In this document: positions 1 to 6,473 of the stretch, piece after piece | How the letters are laid out: each line of letters begins with the position of its first letter | Position numbering within the stretch: the first letter of the stretch is position 1 | Virus record (IMG/VR): IMGVR_UViG_3300044533_000239 | Coordinates: 1-39,404 of that record | Source of the DNA: a virus | Reading direction: 5' to 3' (one strand) | DNA: 39,404 nucleotides | The notes under the pieces: model-generated | What the model saw: only the letters and a program-made list of their open reading frames with translations | Told to the model about the DNA's origin: nothing | Databases searched by the model: none | Made by a program: the position numbers and the translations under genes

Positions 1-141
1 TGTGCAGGTATTTTTAATCTAGGGGTGTGACACGGTTACTGTCAAGTCAATCGCTTTCATGTCGCGCACCATCGCTACAGGGATATGTATAGCGTGGATG
101 CCTTCTTCTTTGCAAATGGTTTGCCAGACGGTCACATGGTT
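1..141. repeat. Terminal direct repeat, left copy
   Basis: Bases 1-141 match 39264-39404 at 140 of 141 positions; the only difference is G127 against T39390. The repeat holds the 3' part of a small gene and the promoter of the YqaJ exonuclease gene. Such an end overlap is what assembly of a circular or circularly permuted genome gives. True fixed terminal repeats are possible but cannot be told apart here. Confidence 0.95.
16..45 (-). promoter_or_regulatory. Promoter of the recombination operon, left copy
   Basis: On the minus strand TTGACA (40-45) is followed after 18 bases by TAGATT (16-21). The -35 element is part of ACTTGACA, shared with three other promoters in this genome. Transcription would cross the contig end into the YqaJ exonuclease gene at 39247. 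The same site is present in the right repeat at 39279-39308. Confidence 0.6.
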
Positions 142-300
142 ATCTTTGGAACCTGGTTCACCTACTGGTACTAGGAACCCTACGGTGTCTACGAGACATT
201 CACCATCATCTTCGTATTCGTCCATGTTCAACCAGCCACCTTCGGACAGATGGGTGTCAGCCCACTGGATGTAAACGACGGTTCTATTCATCAAAGTCAT
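19..300 (-). CDS. Conserved hypothetical phage protein, 93 aa
   Basis: I do not recognise a family with certainty. The product is a small acidic soluble protein with a central D-E-Y-E-D-D stretch and a C-terminal half rich in V, I and H (HAIHIP). A longer reading from a GTG at 315 is possible, but the ATG at 300 has GGAGA eight bases upstream and is preferred. It lies between the metallophosphoesterase gene (58 bases before the GTG) and the promoter of the YqaJ operon. The right-hand terminal repeat carries its last 41 codons again, with one synonymous Val codon change. Role unknown. Confidence 0.7.
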   Translation of the reverse strand: MTLMNRTVVYIQWADTHLSEGGWLNMDEYEDDGECLVDTVGFLVPVGEPGSKDNHVTVWQTICKEEGIHAIHIPVAMVRDMKAIDLTVTVSHP

Positions 301-372
301 CGGGTTTTTCTCCACAGTCAGGGGGTCGGGGGATCACCCCACGATATACGCATAGGCATAAACGTGCGTCCG

Positions 373-1560
373 TCATAGGACTTCCAGATCAGACCAGTTG
401 CGTTTGTCATGGCGACCTACCAGCAGCGTGAGCGTACCTGGGGTAGACCAAATACCTTTAGAGTCAGCGAACCATTTTGATCCACCGTCCATTGACGGGC
501 ATTGGATACGGGTGTATGCACCATGATCGGTGACTTGCAGGTGATGTTTGTGTGCTGTGATCCACAGGTCAGGTTCGCGTCCTTGTTCACGCAGAATCAT
601 TATTGACTGTGAGTTCAACCATTCGACTTCTTTGCCGGTGATCTTGTGGCCGTGAGCGAACGCAAGTTTGACATCGGATAACACTTTGGTTGTGACCATC
701 TCATCGTGTGGGATAGTCCATTCAAGGTTCGGTATCTGTGTGTCAAGAATTCGATAGAGGACATCCATCAGGAATCCGCCAGCGTTATCTGAGTCTGATG
801 TTACGGCTTTCCCATTTCGGCGTGTCCACTCCCCGTGGTTACACAGCACACCAACAACATCTAACACATCAACAAGTGATGCGATAGTGCTGATGCCTTT
901 AGCGAACAGGTCTGCACCAAGTAGTAACTGTTCACGTTGGGTGAGTTCCACGGTAAAGAGCTGGCTTGCATAGTTCCCATCGCAACCCTCAAACGGATCA
1001 CCCATGTTCACTAATGCAGCACCCTCAATGTTTCTACCTTTACGGCGTAGGTCATGGAGTTGTTGAACTGTTTTCTCTAATGATTCCAGTACCCGTTCGA
1101 CGGTTGCTTCGACACCACCACCAGCAGACTTGCCGAGTTGTAGGTCAGCCCAGTTGATTACGAACGTGGATGGTGGTTCATCAGATGGTTTGTTTGCGGG
1201 GCGTTTAGGTTGCTTCCATTTGGAAACCTTCTGTCGTAACGCCTCAATATCTTCATCAGGTAAAACCCTGTTTGCTTTGCGACGGAACCTGGCACGATAC
1301 GAGTACAGCCATGCAACATCTCTGTCACCGTTCTCTAAACGCTTAGATGTCTGCCACTTAGACATTCGTACCGTGTCATCAACAACTTCAAATACGGTTG
1401 GGTCTAAACCGAACCCGACAAGTATTGCTGTCCAGTCTGATGTGATTGGTGTAGGTAGAACACCGGTAGAAATCTCACCACCATCGGGTGTTACTTCTGC
1501 CCATGCGCGTTGGTTCTCAGGCGGTTGGGATTGCTCCTCTAATTCATCCTTTAGTGACAT
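373..1560 (-). CDS. Metallophosphoesterase (calcineurin-like fold), 395 aa
   Basis: The protein has the spaced metal-binding motifs of the calcineurin-like/Mre11 superfamily: D139 in WADLQLGK, GDP at 187-189, NHGE at 241-244, AHGH at 302-305 and AHKHH at 336-340. These residues bind two divalent metals in phosphodiesterases and nucleases of the family. Residues 1-125 are a separate N-terminal part rich in K and R, perhaps DNA-binding. It begins 17 bases inside the preceding helix-turn-helix gene, with GAGGGG upstream. Related proteins are common in actinophages; the substrate is unknown, and DNA is a fair guess because the next operon is for recombination. Confidence 0.85.
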   Translation of the reverse strand: MSLKDELEEQSQPPENQRAWAEVTPDGGEISTGVLPTPITSDWTAILVGFGLDPTVFEVVDDTVRMSKWQTSKRLENGDRDVAWLYSYRARFRRKANRVLPDEDIEALRQKVSKWKQPKRPANKPSDEPPSTFVINWADLQLGKSAGGGVEATVERVLESLEKTVQQLHDLRRKGRNIEGAALVNMGDPFEGCDGNYASQLFTVELTQREQLLLGADLFAKGISTIASLVDVLDVVGVLCNHGEWTRRNGKAVTSDSDNAGGFLMDVLYRILDTQIPNLEWTIPHDEMVTTKVLSDVKLAFAHGHKITGKEVEWLNSQSIMILREQGREPDLWITAHKHHLQVTDHGAYTRIQCPSMDGGSKWFADSKGIWSTPGTLTLLVGRHDKRNWSDLEVL

Positions 1561-1804
1561 GAGCGAATTCCCCTCGACGGTACTTGTTGATTGAAGATGC
1601 GTCTAAGTCTATTCCTCGTCGCTCTAACACCCTGCTAATTGCGGGCGCGGGAATGAGATGATCGTCTAACGCTTCGACAAGTTCTTTGCGATCTGTTTGA
1701 TCCATTCCTTCAAGTACACGTTGGATTCTTGGGATGCGGCCTGACGGCACAACCTTTTCAGATCGTATTTCACTTAACAGACTTTGCTTTACGGGCTTGT
1801 TCAA
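1544..1804 (-). CDS. Helix-turn-helix DNA-binding protein, 86 aa
   Basis: Residues about 50-80 (LIPAPAISRVLERRGIDLD then INKYRRGEF) look like a helix-turn-helix with a recognition helix ending in the H/K-x-R-R-G motif seen in small actinophage DNA-binding proteins. The N-terminal part holds many charged residues. The start is probably TTG at 1804, because GAGGGAG lies seven bases upstream and no ATG fits. It overlaps the gene before it by 35 bases and the phosphoesterase after it by 17. It could regulate transcription or act in packaging like a small terminase; the sequence does not decide. Confidence 0.7.
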   Translation of the reverse strand: MNKPVKQSLLSEIRSEKVVPSGRIPRIQRVLEGMDQTDRKELVEALDDHLIPAPAISRVLERRGIDLDASSINKYRRGEFAHVTKG

Positions 1805-1940
1805 CTCTTGCTCCCTCTATGAGTTTGTTTATCTTCTCGATAACTTCCCATAGTGCGTCAGCTTGATCCCTCCCAGGATTAGATTTCAAGAGACAGTCAC
1901 GCACCAAAGTTAACTCAACGGTAGTTAATCCTTTTGCCAT
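1770..1940 (-). CDS. Small hypothetical protein, 56 aa
   Basis: An open frame starts with ATG at 1940 (MAKGLTTVEL) and ends with TGA at 1770. AAAGGTG lies upstream. The product is mostly helical and charged (LWEVIEKINKLIEG), with no cysteines and no membrane segment. It overlaps the downstream helix-turn-helix gene by 35 bases and follows the last gene of the lysis region by 30 bases. It fills the only gap in an otherwise packed region, which supports coding. Function unknown. Confidence 0.6.
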   Translation of the reverse strand: MAKGLTTVELTLVRDCLLKSNPGRDQADALWEVIEKINKLIEGARVEQARKAKSVK

Positions 1941-1970
1941 TTGCAAGCACCTTTCTTTGGGTGCTTCACC

Positions 1971-2183
1971 CTAGTGCTTGGTGATGTGTTCCGTCAACCG
2001 ATCAGAAACCTTATCCACCTTGTCTTCGGTGCGGTCTTGCGCCCTACGCATCAGACGCAACATAGCCATAACGGTGTCATGGTCTTTACGGTTCTCTGCT
2101 TTGAAACGTTGGATCGCTACGGTCAGCAGACCGAAAGCACCAGTAACAGCAGCAGCAAGAACGAGAGCGATCCCAGCATCCAC
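1971..2183 (-). CDS. Small membrane protein of the lysis cassette, 70 aa
   Basis: The start is GTG at 2183. Residues about 4-24 (AGIALVLAAAVTGAFGLLTV) form one membrane helix, followed by a charged helix to the end (NRKDHDTVMAMLRLMRRAQ), likely coiled coil. One N-terminal helix plus coiled coil resembles the small membrane proteins, such as the DUF2746-like group, next to endolysin genes in actinophages. It begins one base after the endolysin stop, so it probably belongs to the lysis cassette as holin, antiholin or spanin-like factor. The assignment is by shape and place only. Confidence 0.65.
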   Translation of the reverse strand: MDAGIALVLAAAVTGAFGLLTVAIQRFKAENRKDHDTVMAMLRLMRRAQDRTEDKVDKVSDRLTEHITKH

Positions 2184-2184
2184 A

Positions 2185-2730
2185 TCAAGCAGGCTTCCCT
2201 ACGAAACGGATATGCCACGGCTCTGCACCTTTACCAGTTGAGTCACCTAGAACTTCATGCGAGAACCCAAACTTAACTTCATTCTCCAATAGCCAAGCAA
2301 GAATCTTGCCGTTAGCGTTCGCCACATCGACCGCAATACCGTAAAGGTGGCGTGAGCCACGCGCTTTGTCGTTCGCTGGATCGTCATACGGTGTAGCCAA
2401 CATAGCCATACCTTTTTTGAGATACCAGATTTCGTTGTTCCACTTCTTTGTGGATGCACCAGCAATAGGTTCCTTCTGATAACGCGATATAAAGCCTGCG
2501 GTTTGTTGGGCGATTGAACGGAGCGTGTCACCGGCTGAAGTTGGTTTAAGAACTATGCCTTCGGCTTGTGCTGCGATAACCATTTCTTCCCACGCAGCAG
2601 CAGCACATTTCTCCAGCTTCCCTCCACCCGTAATGGGGGCGACCATAGCTGGTGTAATCTCAGAAGGTTTCTTGCCTTTAAGATGTTCACACCAACGGAT
2701 CGGCTTAACAGGCCAGTTGGGTTTCGGCAT
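2185..2730 (-). CDS. Endolysin, VanY/M15-type peptidase, 181 aa
   Basis: This is a zinc peptidase that should cut the peptide cross-links of host peptidoglycan at lysis. The M15/VanY signature is clear: the SAGDTLRS turn at 65-72, H128 and D135 in SRHLYGIAVD, and EPWH at 170-173 near the C-terminus, giving the His-Asp-His zinc site and catalytic Glu. It is a single catalytic domain with no obvious wall-binding domain and no signal peptide, so it needs a holin for release. Two holin candidates precede it and a small membrane protein follows. D-Ala-D-Ala carboxypeptidase or L-Ala-D-Glu endopeptidase specificity cannot be separated by reading. Confidence 0.85.
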   Translation of the reverse strand: MPKPNWPVKPIRWCEHLKGKKPSEITPAMVAPITGGGKLEKCAAAAWEEMVIAAQAEGIVLKPTSAGDTLRSIAQQTAGFISRYQKEPIAGASTKKWNNEIWYLKKGMAMLATPYDDPANDKARGSRHLYGIAVDVANANGKILAWLLENEVKFGFSHEVLGDSTGKGAEPWHIRFVGKPA

Positions 2731-2978
2731 TACTCTGCGACTTCAGGCTTAGGCTTGACTGCACCTGTGAAAGCAATTTCAATTTCTTCTTTGGTGAGTG
2801 AACCGTCAACGCTGAAACGCAAGAGCTTTTCGACTACTTGGGCGCAAGCCATGATGCCAGCAAGTGCTGCTGATTTCCATAGGTCTACACCGATCAATGC
2901 GCCACCGGCTACAGCAGCGAGTGCGGATGATCCGAACAATGCGAAGATACGGAAGATGATGTTTTGAAGCTTTGCCAT
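2730..2978 (-). CDS. Putative holin, r1t-like, two membrane segments, 82 aa
   Basis: The ATG at 2978 (MAKLQNIIFRIFALFG) is chosen over an in-frame start at 3107, because the longer reading would cover another small gene. Two hydrophobic helices are visible (about 5-25 and 31-48), followed by a charged tail (SLTKEEIEIAF). This is the pattern of phage r1t-type holins, which are encoded just before the endolysin. It directly precedes the VanY-like endolysin, sharing one base (TAATG-type junction). The shape fits a holin; an antiholin is the alternative, since another two-helix protein is encoded immediately upstream. Confidence 0.7.
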   Translation of the reverse strand: MAKLQNIIFRIFALFGSSALAAVAGGALIGVDLWKSAALAGIMACAQVVEKLLRFSVDGSLTKEEIEIAFTGAVKPKPEVAE

Positions 2979-2980
2979 GT

Positions 2981-3142
2981 CTAGTCTTTCTTGGAGAGGG
3001 TTAGTGACGAGTGTACCAAAACGACTATTCCGGTTATGAGGGTTGCCTGTCGGAGTGTTGGGCCTGAGAGGGTGATGAGAACCATGCCTGTGCCAGCCCA
3101 TGTCCATGCGTTATCTGCTAGGTAATCCAAAAGTTTTCTCAT
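2981..3142 (-). CDS. Small two-helix membrane protein, holin or antiholin candidate, 53 aa
   Basis: The frame runs from ATG at 3142 (MRKLLDYLAD) to TAG at 2981. Two hydrophobic segments, about residues 13-27 and 33-48, are joined by a short S-G-P turn, and the tail ends in KKD. Its ATG overlaps the stop of the Thr-rich protein gene (TAATG), and it ends two bases before the ATG of the next holin candidate, so translation is probably coupled. Two consecutive small two-helix proteins before an endolysin is a common holin/antiholin arrangement. Which one makes the lesion is not visible. Confidence 0.65.
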   Translation of the reverse strand: MRKLLDYLADNAWTWAGTGMVLITLSGPTLRQATLITGIVVLVHSSLTLSKKD

Positions 3143-4668
3143 TAGCGTCTAATTCTAGTACCTGCTGCTGCGAGGGTTATCCCCGCTGTGACTGCGATGA
3201 GGGTGCGTCGTTCCCCGACAGGGATGGTGGAGCCGGTGGGGGTGTAGTCGTCCAAGCCTTCACCAAAGATGTCAATGGTGTCTTCAAATTCTTCACGGAT
3301 TTCAGTGGGTGCGGATTCGATTGCTGCGATCAGTTCTTCGGTTTGTGTGTCGGAGAGTGCGCCCACGTCTAGGACTTCAAAGATTTGTTGTGCTTGCTCT
3401 GCGGTGACTACGGCTAGGACTTCGGGACTGGATGCGAGGGCTGTTGCCTGTTCCTCGGATGGTTCCTCAGCAAGTAGGGATTCCACGACCTGTTCTACTT
3501 GTTCTGGGCTGAGTTCGGCTAGGGCTTCTACGAGGGCTTCTGTGGTTTCTGCCTCTGCTATTAGCGAATCCACTTCCTCGTCGCTTAGAGGGGCTTCTAG
3601 GGGTGTCTCAGGCTCTTCTGGCAGGGTTGTGTCTACGACTGGTTCTTCTGTAGTGTCAGGGGATGGCTCAGGACTTGGTTCATCTGTTGTGGTTGTTTCT
3701 TCGGGAAGCATCTCCTCTGGCGTGGCTTCCTCTACTAGCGTCGTTGTGGTTCCTGTCTCGGTTATCTCAGGCTCTTCAGGAACGTAAGGCTCAACGGGTT
3801 CTGGCTCAACTATTTGAGGCTGTGTAACAGGTGTCGGAACTGGCGGTGGTTGTGTTGTGGTCGTCGTTGATACTGTTGATGTTGTTTGCGGTACGGAGGA
3901 AGAAGTAGATGTTGAAGTTGTTGTTGATGACGTTGTGGTTGTTGTCGGTGGCAGGGTGCTTGACGTTGTTGTTGTGCTTGTCGTTGTTGTCGCTTGCGGT
4001 AAGGAGAAAGTAGTAGATGTGGTGGATGTTGATTGTTCCGTTGTTGTCGTTTCAGGGATGGAAGTTGTCGTTGTTGTTGAAGAAGTTGTAGTTGTTTCTT
4101 GAACTGTCGTAGTAGTCGGGTTGGTGACAGGGACAGTCGTTGACGGGACAGTAGAAGTAGTAGTCGTCGTTGTCGTTGATGTCGTGGATGTTGTTATAGA
4201 TTCCCATAACGACAGGTTACTGATTGTTAGATGACCTGGCGCACAACAGGTGTCAATCGAATACTGACGGAATGTGAACACATCACCCTCATTGACGGGT
4301 ACAGACAGCTCGCCTGTCGCATTGTTCTGTTGTGTAATCAAGGTGTATACGCCGTTAATGCCGTACTGCGGCGGGTCATACACCCAACCATCAGTCGTCT
4401 GATATGCCCAAGTAAAATCTATTGTGTCCACATCTGCGGGGATTGTGGTCTCAATCTTCACCCAATGAGCAGCACCAGAACATCCCTCTTGGTCAGGGCC
4501 ATGCAAGATAATCGTGTTGTCTATTACTTCGACTGAACCTGATGTTGGGCAGGATTGGCTGTATGTCCATTCACCGAGGGTGTCGGCTTTGGCGGGTTTG
4601 GCGAATAGTGCAAACCACAAAACGGGGATGAAAATTAGCCACTTGCTACGCAAGTTACCACTTACCAA
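3142..4668 (-). CDS. Exported Thr/Ser-rich surface protein with C-terminal membrane anchor, 508 aa
   Basis: Residues 1-28 form a signal peptide ending AKA. A compact domain with several cysteines follows (about 30-155, likely beta-sandwich). Then comes a mucin-like region of about 120 residues dominated by Thr runs with S, V and P. An acidic Pro/Glu/Thr linker follows, then a helical repeat-like segment (about 360-470, e.g. SPEQVEQVVESLLAEE) and a final hydrophobic helix ending RIRR. Lipid or sugar anchoring is not evident. No ATG is available: TTG at 4668 or at 4653 must start it. It opens the lysis cassette, sharing one base with the two-helix protein gene. It may be displayed on the infected cell or be a tail component; function unknown. 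Confidence 0.75.
   Translation of the reverse strand: MVSGNLRSKWLIFIPVLWFALFAKPAKADTLGEWTYSQSCPTSGSVEVIDNTIILHGPDQEGCSGAAHWVKIETTIPADVDTIDFTWAYQTTDGWVYDPPQYGINGVYTLITQQNNATGELSVPVNEGDVFTFRQYSIDTCCAPGHLTISNLSLWESITTSTTSTTTTTTTSTVPSTTVPVTNPTTTTVQETTTTSSTTTTTSIPETTTTEQSTSTTSTTFSLPQATTTTSTTTTSSTLPPTTTTTSSTTTSTSTSSSVPQTTSTVSTTTTTQPPPVPTPVTQPQIVEPEPVEPYVPEEPEITETGTTTTLVEEATPEEMLPEETTTTDEPSPEPSPDTTEEPVVDTTLPEEPETPLEAPLSDEEVDSLIAEAETTEALVEALAELSPEQVEQVVESLLAEEPSEEQATALASSPEVLAVVTAEQAQQIFEVLDVGALSDTQTEELIAAIESAPTEIREEFEDTIDIFGEGLDDYTPTGSTIPVGERRTLIAVTAGITLAAAGTRIRR
3850..4190. repeat. Low-complexity Thr-codon repeat
   Basis: The plus strand is an almost continuous run of GTTGTT/GTAGT-type triplets, that is, ACN Thr codons on the minus strand. 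It encodes the mucin-like part of the 508-residue exported protein. Such DNA is prone to length change by slippage. Confidence 0.8.
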
Positions 4669-4882
4669 TGGGACAAACAGCGTCCCTCAACTTAACCTTC
4701 CCCACCATAAGGCAACCACATTGTTTGCATTGTTTAGTTAGACCAATAAGTTCAGGGCAATCTAAACAAACATCCATACGTTCTTTGGCGACCTGCTCAT
4801 CAGCAAAAGAAGCATTTGGGTTTAGCAAATCCCACGGTCTAGTCGTACCTAACCGTTTCTTGTATTCAGACCACGCGCTCAT
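4655..4882 (-). CDS. Small zinc-ribbon-like phage protein, 75 aa
   Basis: The second half carries five cysteines in a ribbon-like pattern: C-L-D-C-P at 39-43, C-K-Q-C-G-C around 52-57, and C-P at 70-71. It ends in the P-x-G-K-W motif found in a widespread family of small phage proteins encoded near tail genes. It likely folds around one or two zinc ions. The start overlaps the preceding gene by four bases (ATGA). Its 3' end overlaps the next gene by about 14 bases if the TTG at 4668 is used. Role unknown. Confidence 0.75.
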   Translation of the reverse strand: MSAWSEYKKRLGTTRPWDLLNPNASFADEQVAKERMDVCLDCPELIGLTKQCKQCGCLMVGKVKLRDAVCPIGKW

Positions 4883-5106
4883 TCTGCTGGACTGAACGTG
4901 TCCCCATCAAATTTCCAACCCATACGGACAATCCCACCCAGTTCTTTAGGGACAATAACAATCTTCGGGTCAGACGAATACACGGCAGTCATATGCTCGA
5001 CTTCTTCAGGGAGCATGTGCATCCAAGCAACTTCACCGTCAATAACAAACGCAAAAAAGTTGTGCGGCTTTGACAGGTCGGGACCTTGATTATTTGCTTC
5101 AGACAT
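4879..5106 (-). CDS. Conserved small phage protein, 75 aa
   Basis: The product is a small soluble protein with an F-F-A-F-V-I-D-G-E-V core followed by PEEVEHMTAVYSSDPKIVIV and a W-K-F-D-G C-terminal part. This resembles a small conserved protein in many aquatic phages next to tail genes. There are no membrane segments or cysteines. GGAGT lies upstream of the ATG at 5106, and the 3' end overlaps the next gene by ATGA. A structural or assembly role is inferred from position only. Confidence 0.7.
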   Translation of the reverse strand: MSEANNQGPDLSKPHNFFAFVIDGEVAWMHMLPEEVEHMTAVYSSDPKIVIVPKELGGIVRMGWKFDGDTFSPAE

Positions 5107-5118
5107 TTCTACTCCTTA

Positions 5119-5394
5119 TCAGCATGGTGGAACACCACAGGTTAAACCAGCACCAGTGCCAGTAGTCAAACAATACCAAGCACCGTCCGATATGGCGACA
5201 TCGCCCGTAACAGTAGTGCCACCGCTCACGCAAGGGTATGTGGTGTACGCATACCAAAGGGTGTCATACGCTGGGACACCAGTTTCACAATAAATGATTC
5301 CGCACGTTCCGCAGTTACCGCCGTTAATCGTTGAATACGAGTAACTAAACACACAAGCAGGTAGTGACGAGCCAACACCAGCAAGCATTTGCAT
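5119..5394 (-). CDS. Cysteine-rich protein after the tail fibre, 91 aa
   Basis: Eight cysteines occur in 91 residues (14, 28, 31, 36, 55, 75, 86 and the last residue), with many G, T, Y and S, and almost no Lys or Arg. No signal peptide is convincing. It follows the 356-residue fibre by two bases, so it is probably a small tail-tip or fibre-associated protein, perhaps stabilised by disulfides outside the cell or by metal. No family recognised. Confidence 0.65.
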   Translation of the reverse strand: MQMLAGVGSSLPACVFSYSYSTINGGNCGTCGIIYCETGVPAYDTLWYAYTTYPCVSGGTTVTGDVAISDGAWYCLTTGTGAGLTCGVPPC

Positions 5395-5396
5395 AA

Positions 5397-6467
5397 CTAT
5401 GCCGCCGTATTACCGAGCAGAACCCAAGTATCAGTCGCAATCTTTACAAGTGTTGCCGTAGCCCACTTGCCGTTAAGTTTTTTCTTTGAACCCTGTGCTT
5501 CGAGCGTAACCCCAGCACCACCAGCAACCGTGATTTGACCGTCACCAATTTGCATAAGGTTCACCTGGTCGCCTTCAGTAAACGCAACAGACGAGTTAGG
5601 TGGCACAGTCACAGTAAAACCAGTTGCTTTATTAAGCGTCACCAACTTATGAGCGTCACCCAATACAAGGGTGTAGGTGTCAGTAACGGGGTTGAGTGTG
5701 AGGTTGTCCAACTCTGCTGAACCAACAGCGCGGTCAGCCATCTTCGCCTGGGTCACAGCACTATCAGCAATCTTTGCTGTCTCAACAGAATCAGTAGCCA
5801 ACTTTGCTGCTGTAACATTTGCATCAGTAATCTTGGCGGTAGTCACAGCACCATCAGCAATTTTTGCTGTCGTAACATTCAAGTTAAGTATCTTGGCTGT
5901 CTCAACAGAGTCGGTAGCCAACTTCGCAGCGGTTACGTTTGCGTCAGCAATCTTTGCGGTAGTGACGTTAGCGTTCAAAATCTTTGCGGTAGTAACCGAA
6001 TCCGAAGCCAAACCAGCAGCAGGAATCTGTTTCCAAGCAACACCATTCGTCGCAGCCGAATCAGCCAACAACGCATAATCGTTCGTGCCAACAGCCAAAC
6101 GGTTCAAAGCCGAACCAGTAGTAACCAACAAGTCACCCTTAGTTGTCAGCTTCGCTACAAGTTCGTTCGCCTCATCCGCATCATTAGCAGTAAAGACTGG
6201 ATAAACCGTCGCACCCGCAGAATGACTACTTGCGCTCGTATCATCCTGACCCCTAGTAAGAGTAAGAGTCGAACCCGAAATAGTTGCACTGCACTTCTCC
6301 TCAGTTGAAGTACCTGGATCAAGAACAATATAGAACGGGACAGCACTAGTAGACGGCCAACCCGTTGTGGCAGCCAAAGAACAAGTGGTGTCGGTGGAGT
6401 TGATAGCAGCAGTAATGGTGGTCGCTGCGGCTGCACCTGCATATTGTCTACGAGTAAAGGCTGGCAT
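5397..6467 (-). CDS. Tail fibre / receptor-binding protein with decapeptide repeats, 356 aa
   Basis: Residues 1-100 form a virion-attachment-like beta domain (RRQYAGAAAATTITAAINST, and an R-G-Q-D-D-T-S-A-S-S-H motif also seen in the head-tail adaptor here). Residues about 155-245 hold some nine imperfect repeats of the type VTTAKIADAN / VTAAKLATDS. This pattern is typical of slender trimeric fibre shafts. The C-terminal domain (about 255-356) is beta-rich and ends in WVLLGN. It is encoded between the nozzle-like protein and the Cys-rich protein. It probably helps bind the host surface; a chaperone was not identified. Confidence 0.75.
   Translation of the reverse strand: MPAFTRRQYAGAAAATTITAAINSTDTTCSLAATTGWPSTSAVPFYIVLDPGTSTEEKCSATISGSTLTLTRGQDDTSASSHSAGATVYPVFTANDADEANELVAKLTTKGDLLVTTGSALNRLAVGTNDYALLADSAATNGVAWKQIPAAGLASDSVTTAKILNANVTTAKIADANVTAAKLATDSVETAKILNLNVTTAKIADGAVTTAKITDANVTAAKLATDSVETAKIADSAVTQAKMADRAVGSAELDNLTLNPVTDTYTLVLGDAHKLVTLNKATGFTVTVPPNSSVAFTEGDQVNLMQIGDGQITVAGGAGVTLEAQGSKKKLNGKWATATLVKIATDTWVLLGNTAA
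5735..6000. repeat. Tandem 30-bp-type repeats in the fibre gene
   Basis: About nine diverged units of roughly 30 bases each contain atcttTGCtGT-type cores (for example near 5770, 5830, 5860, 5890, 5920, 5950 and 5980). They encode the decapeptide repeats of the 356-residue fibre. The near-identical stretches could recombine and change shaft length. Confidence 0.75.
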
Positions 6468-6473
6468 ACTGTC

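Noticed and set aside
3269-3787. Plus-strand open frames opposite the Thr-rich protein (also 3857-4102)
   Set aside because: Their Ser- or Val-rich products arise from the low-complexity Thr and Glu codons on the other strand.
5735-6000. CRISPR-like array in the repeat region
   Set aside because: The repeats are diverged, in frame, without unique spacers of constant length, and encode a fibre shaft.
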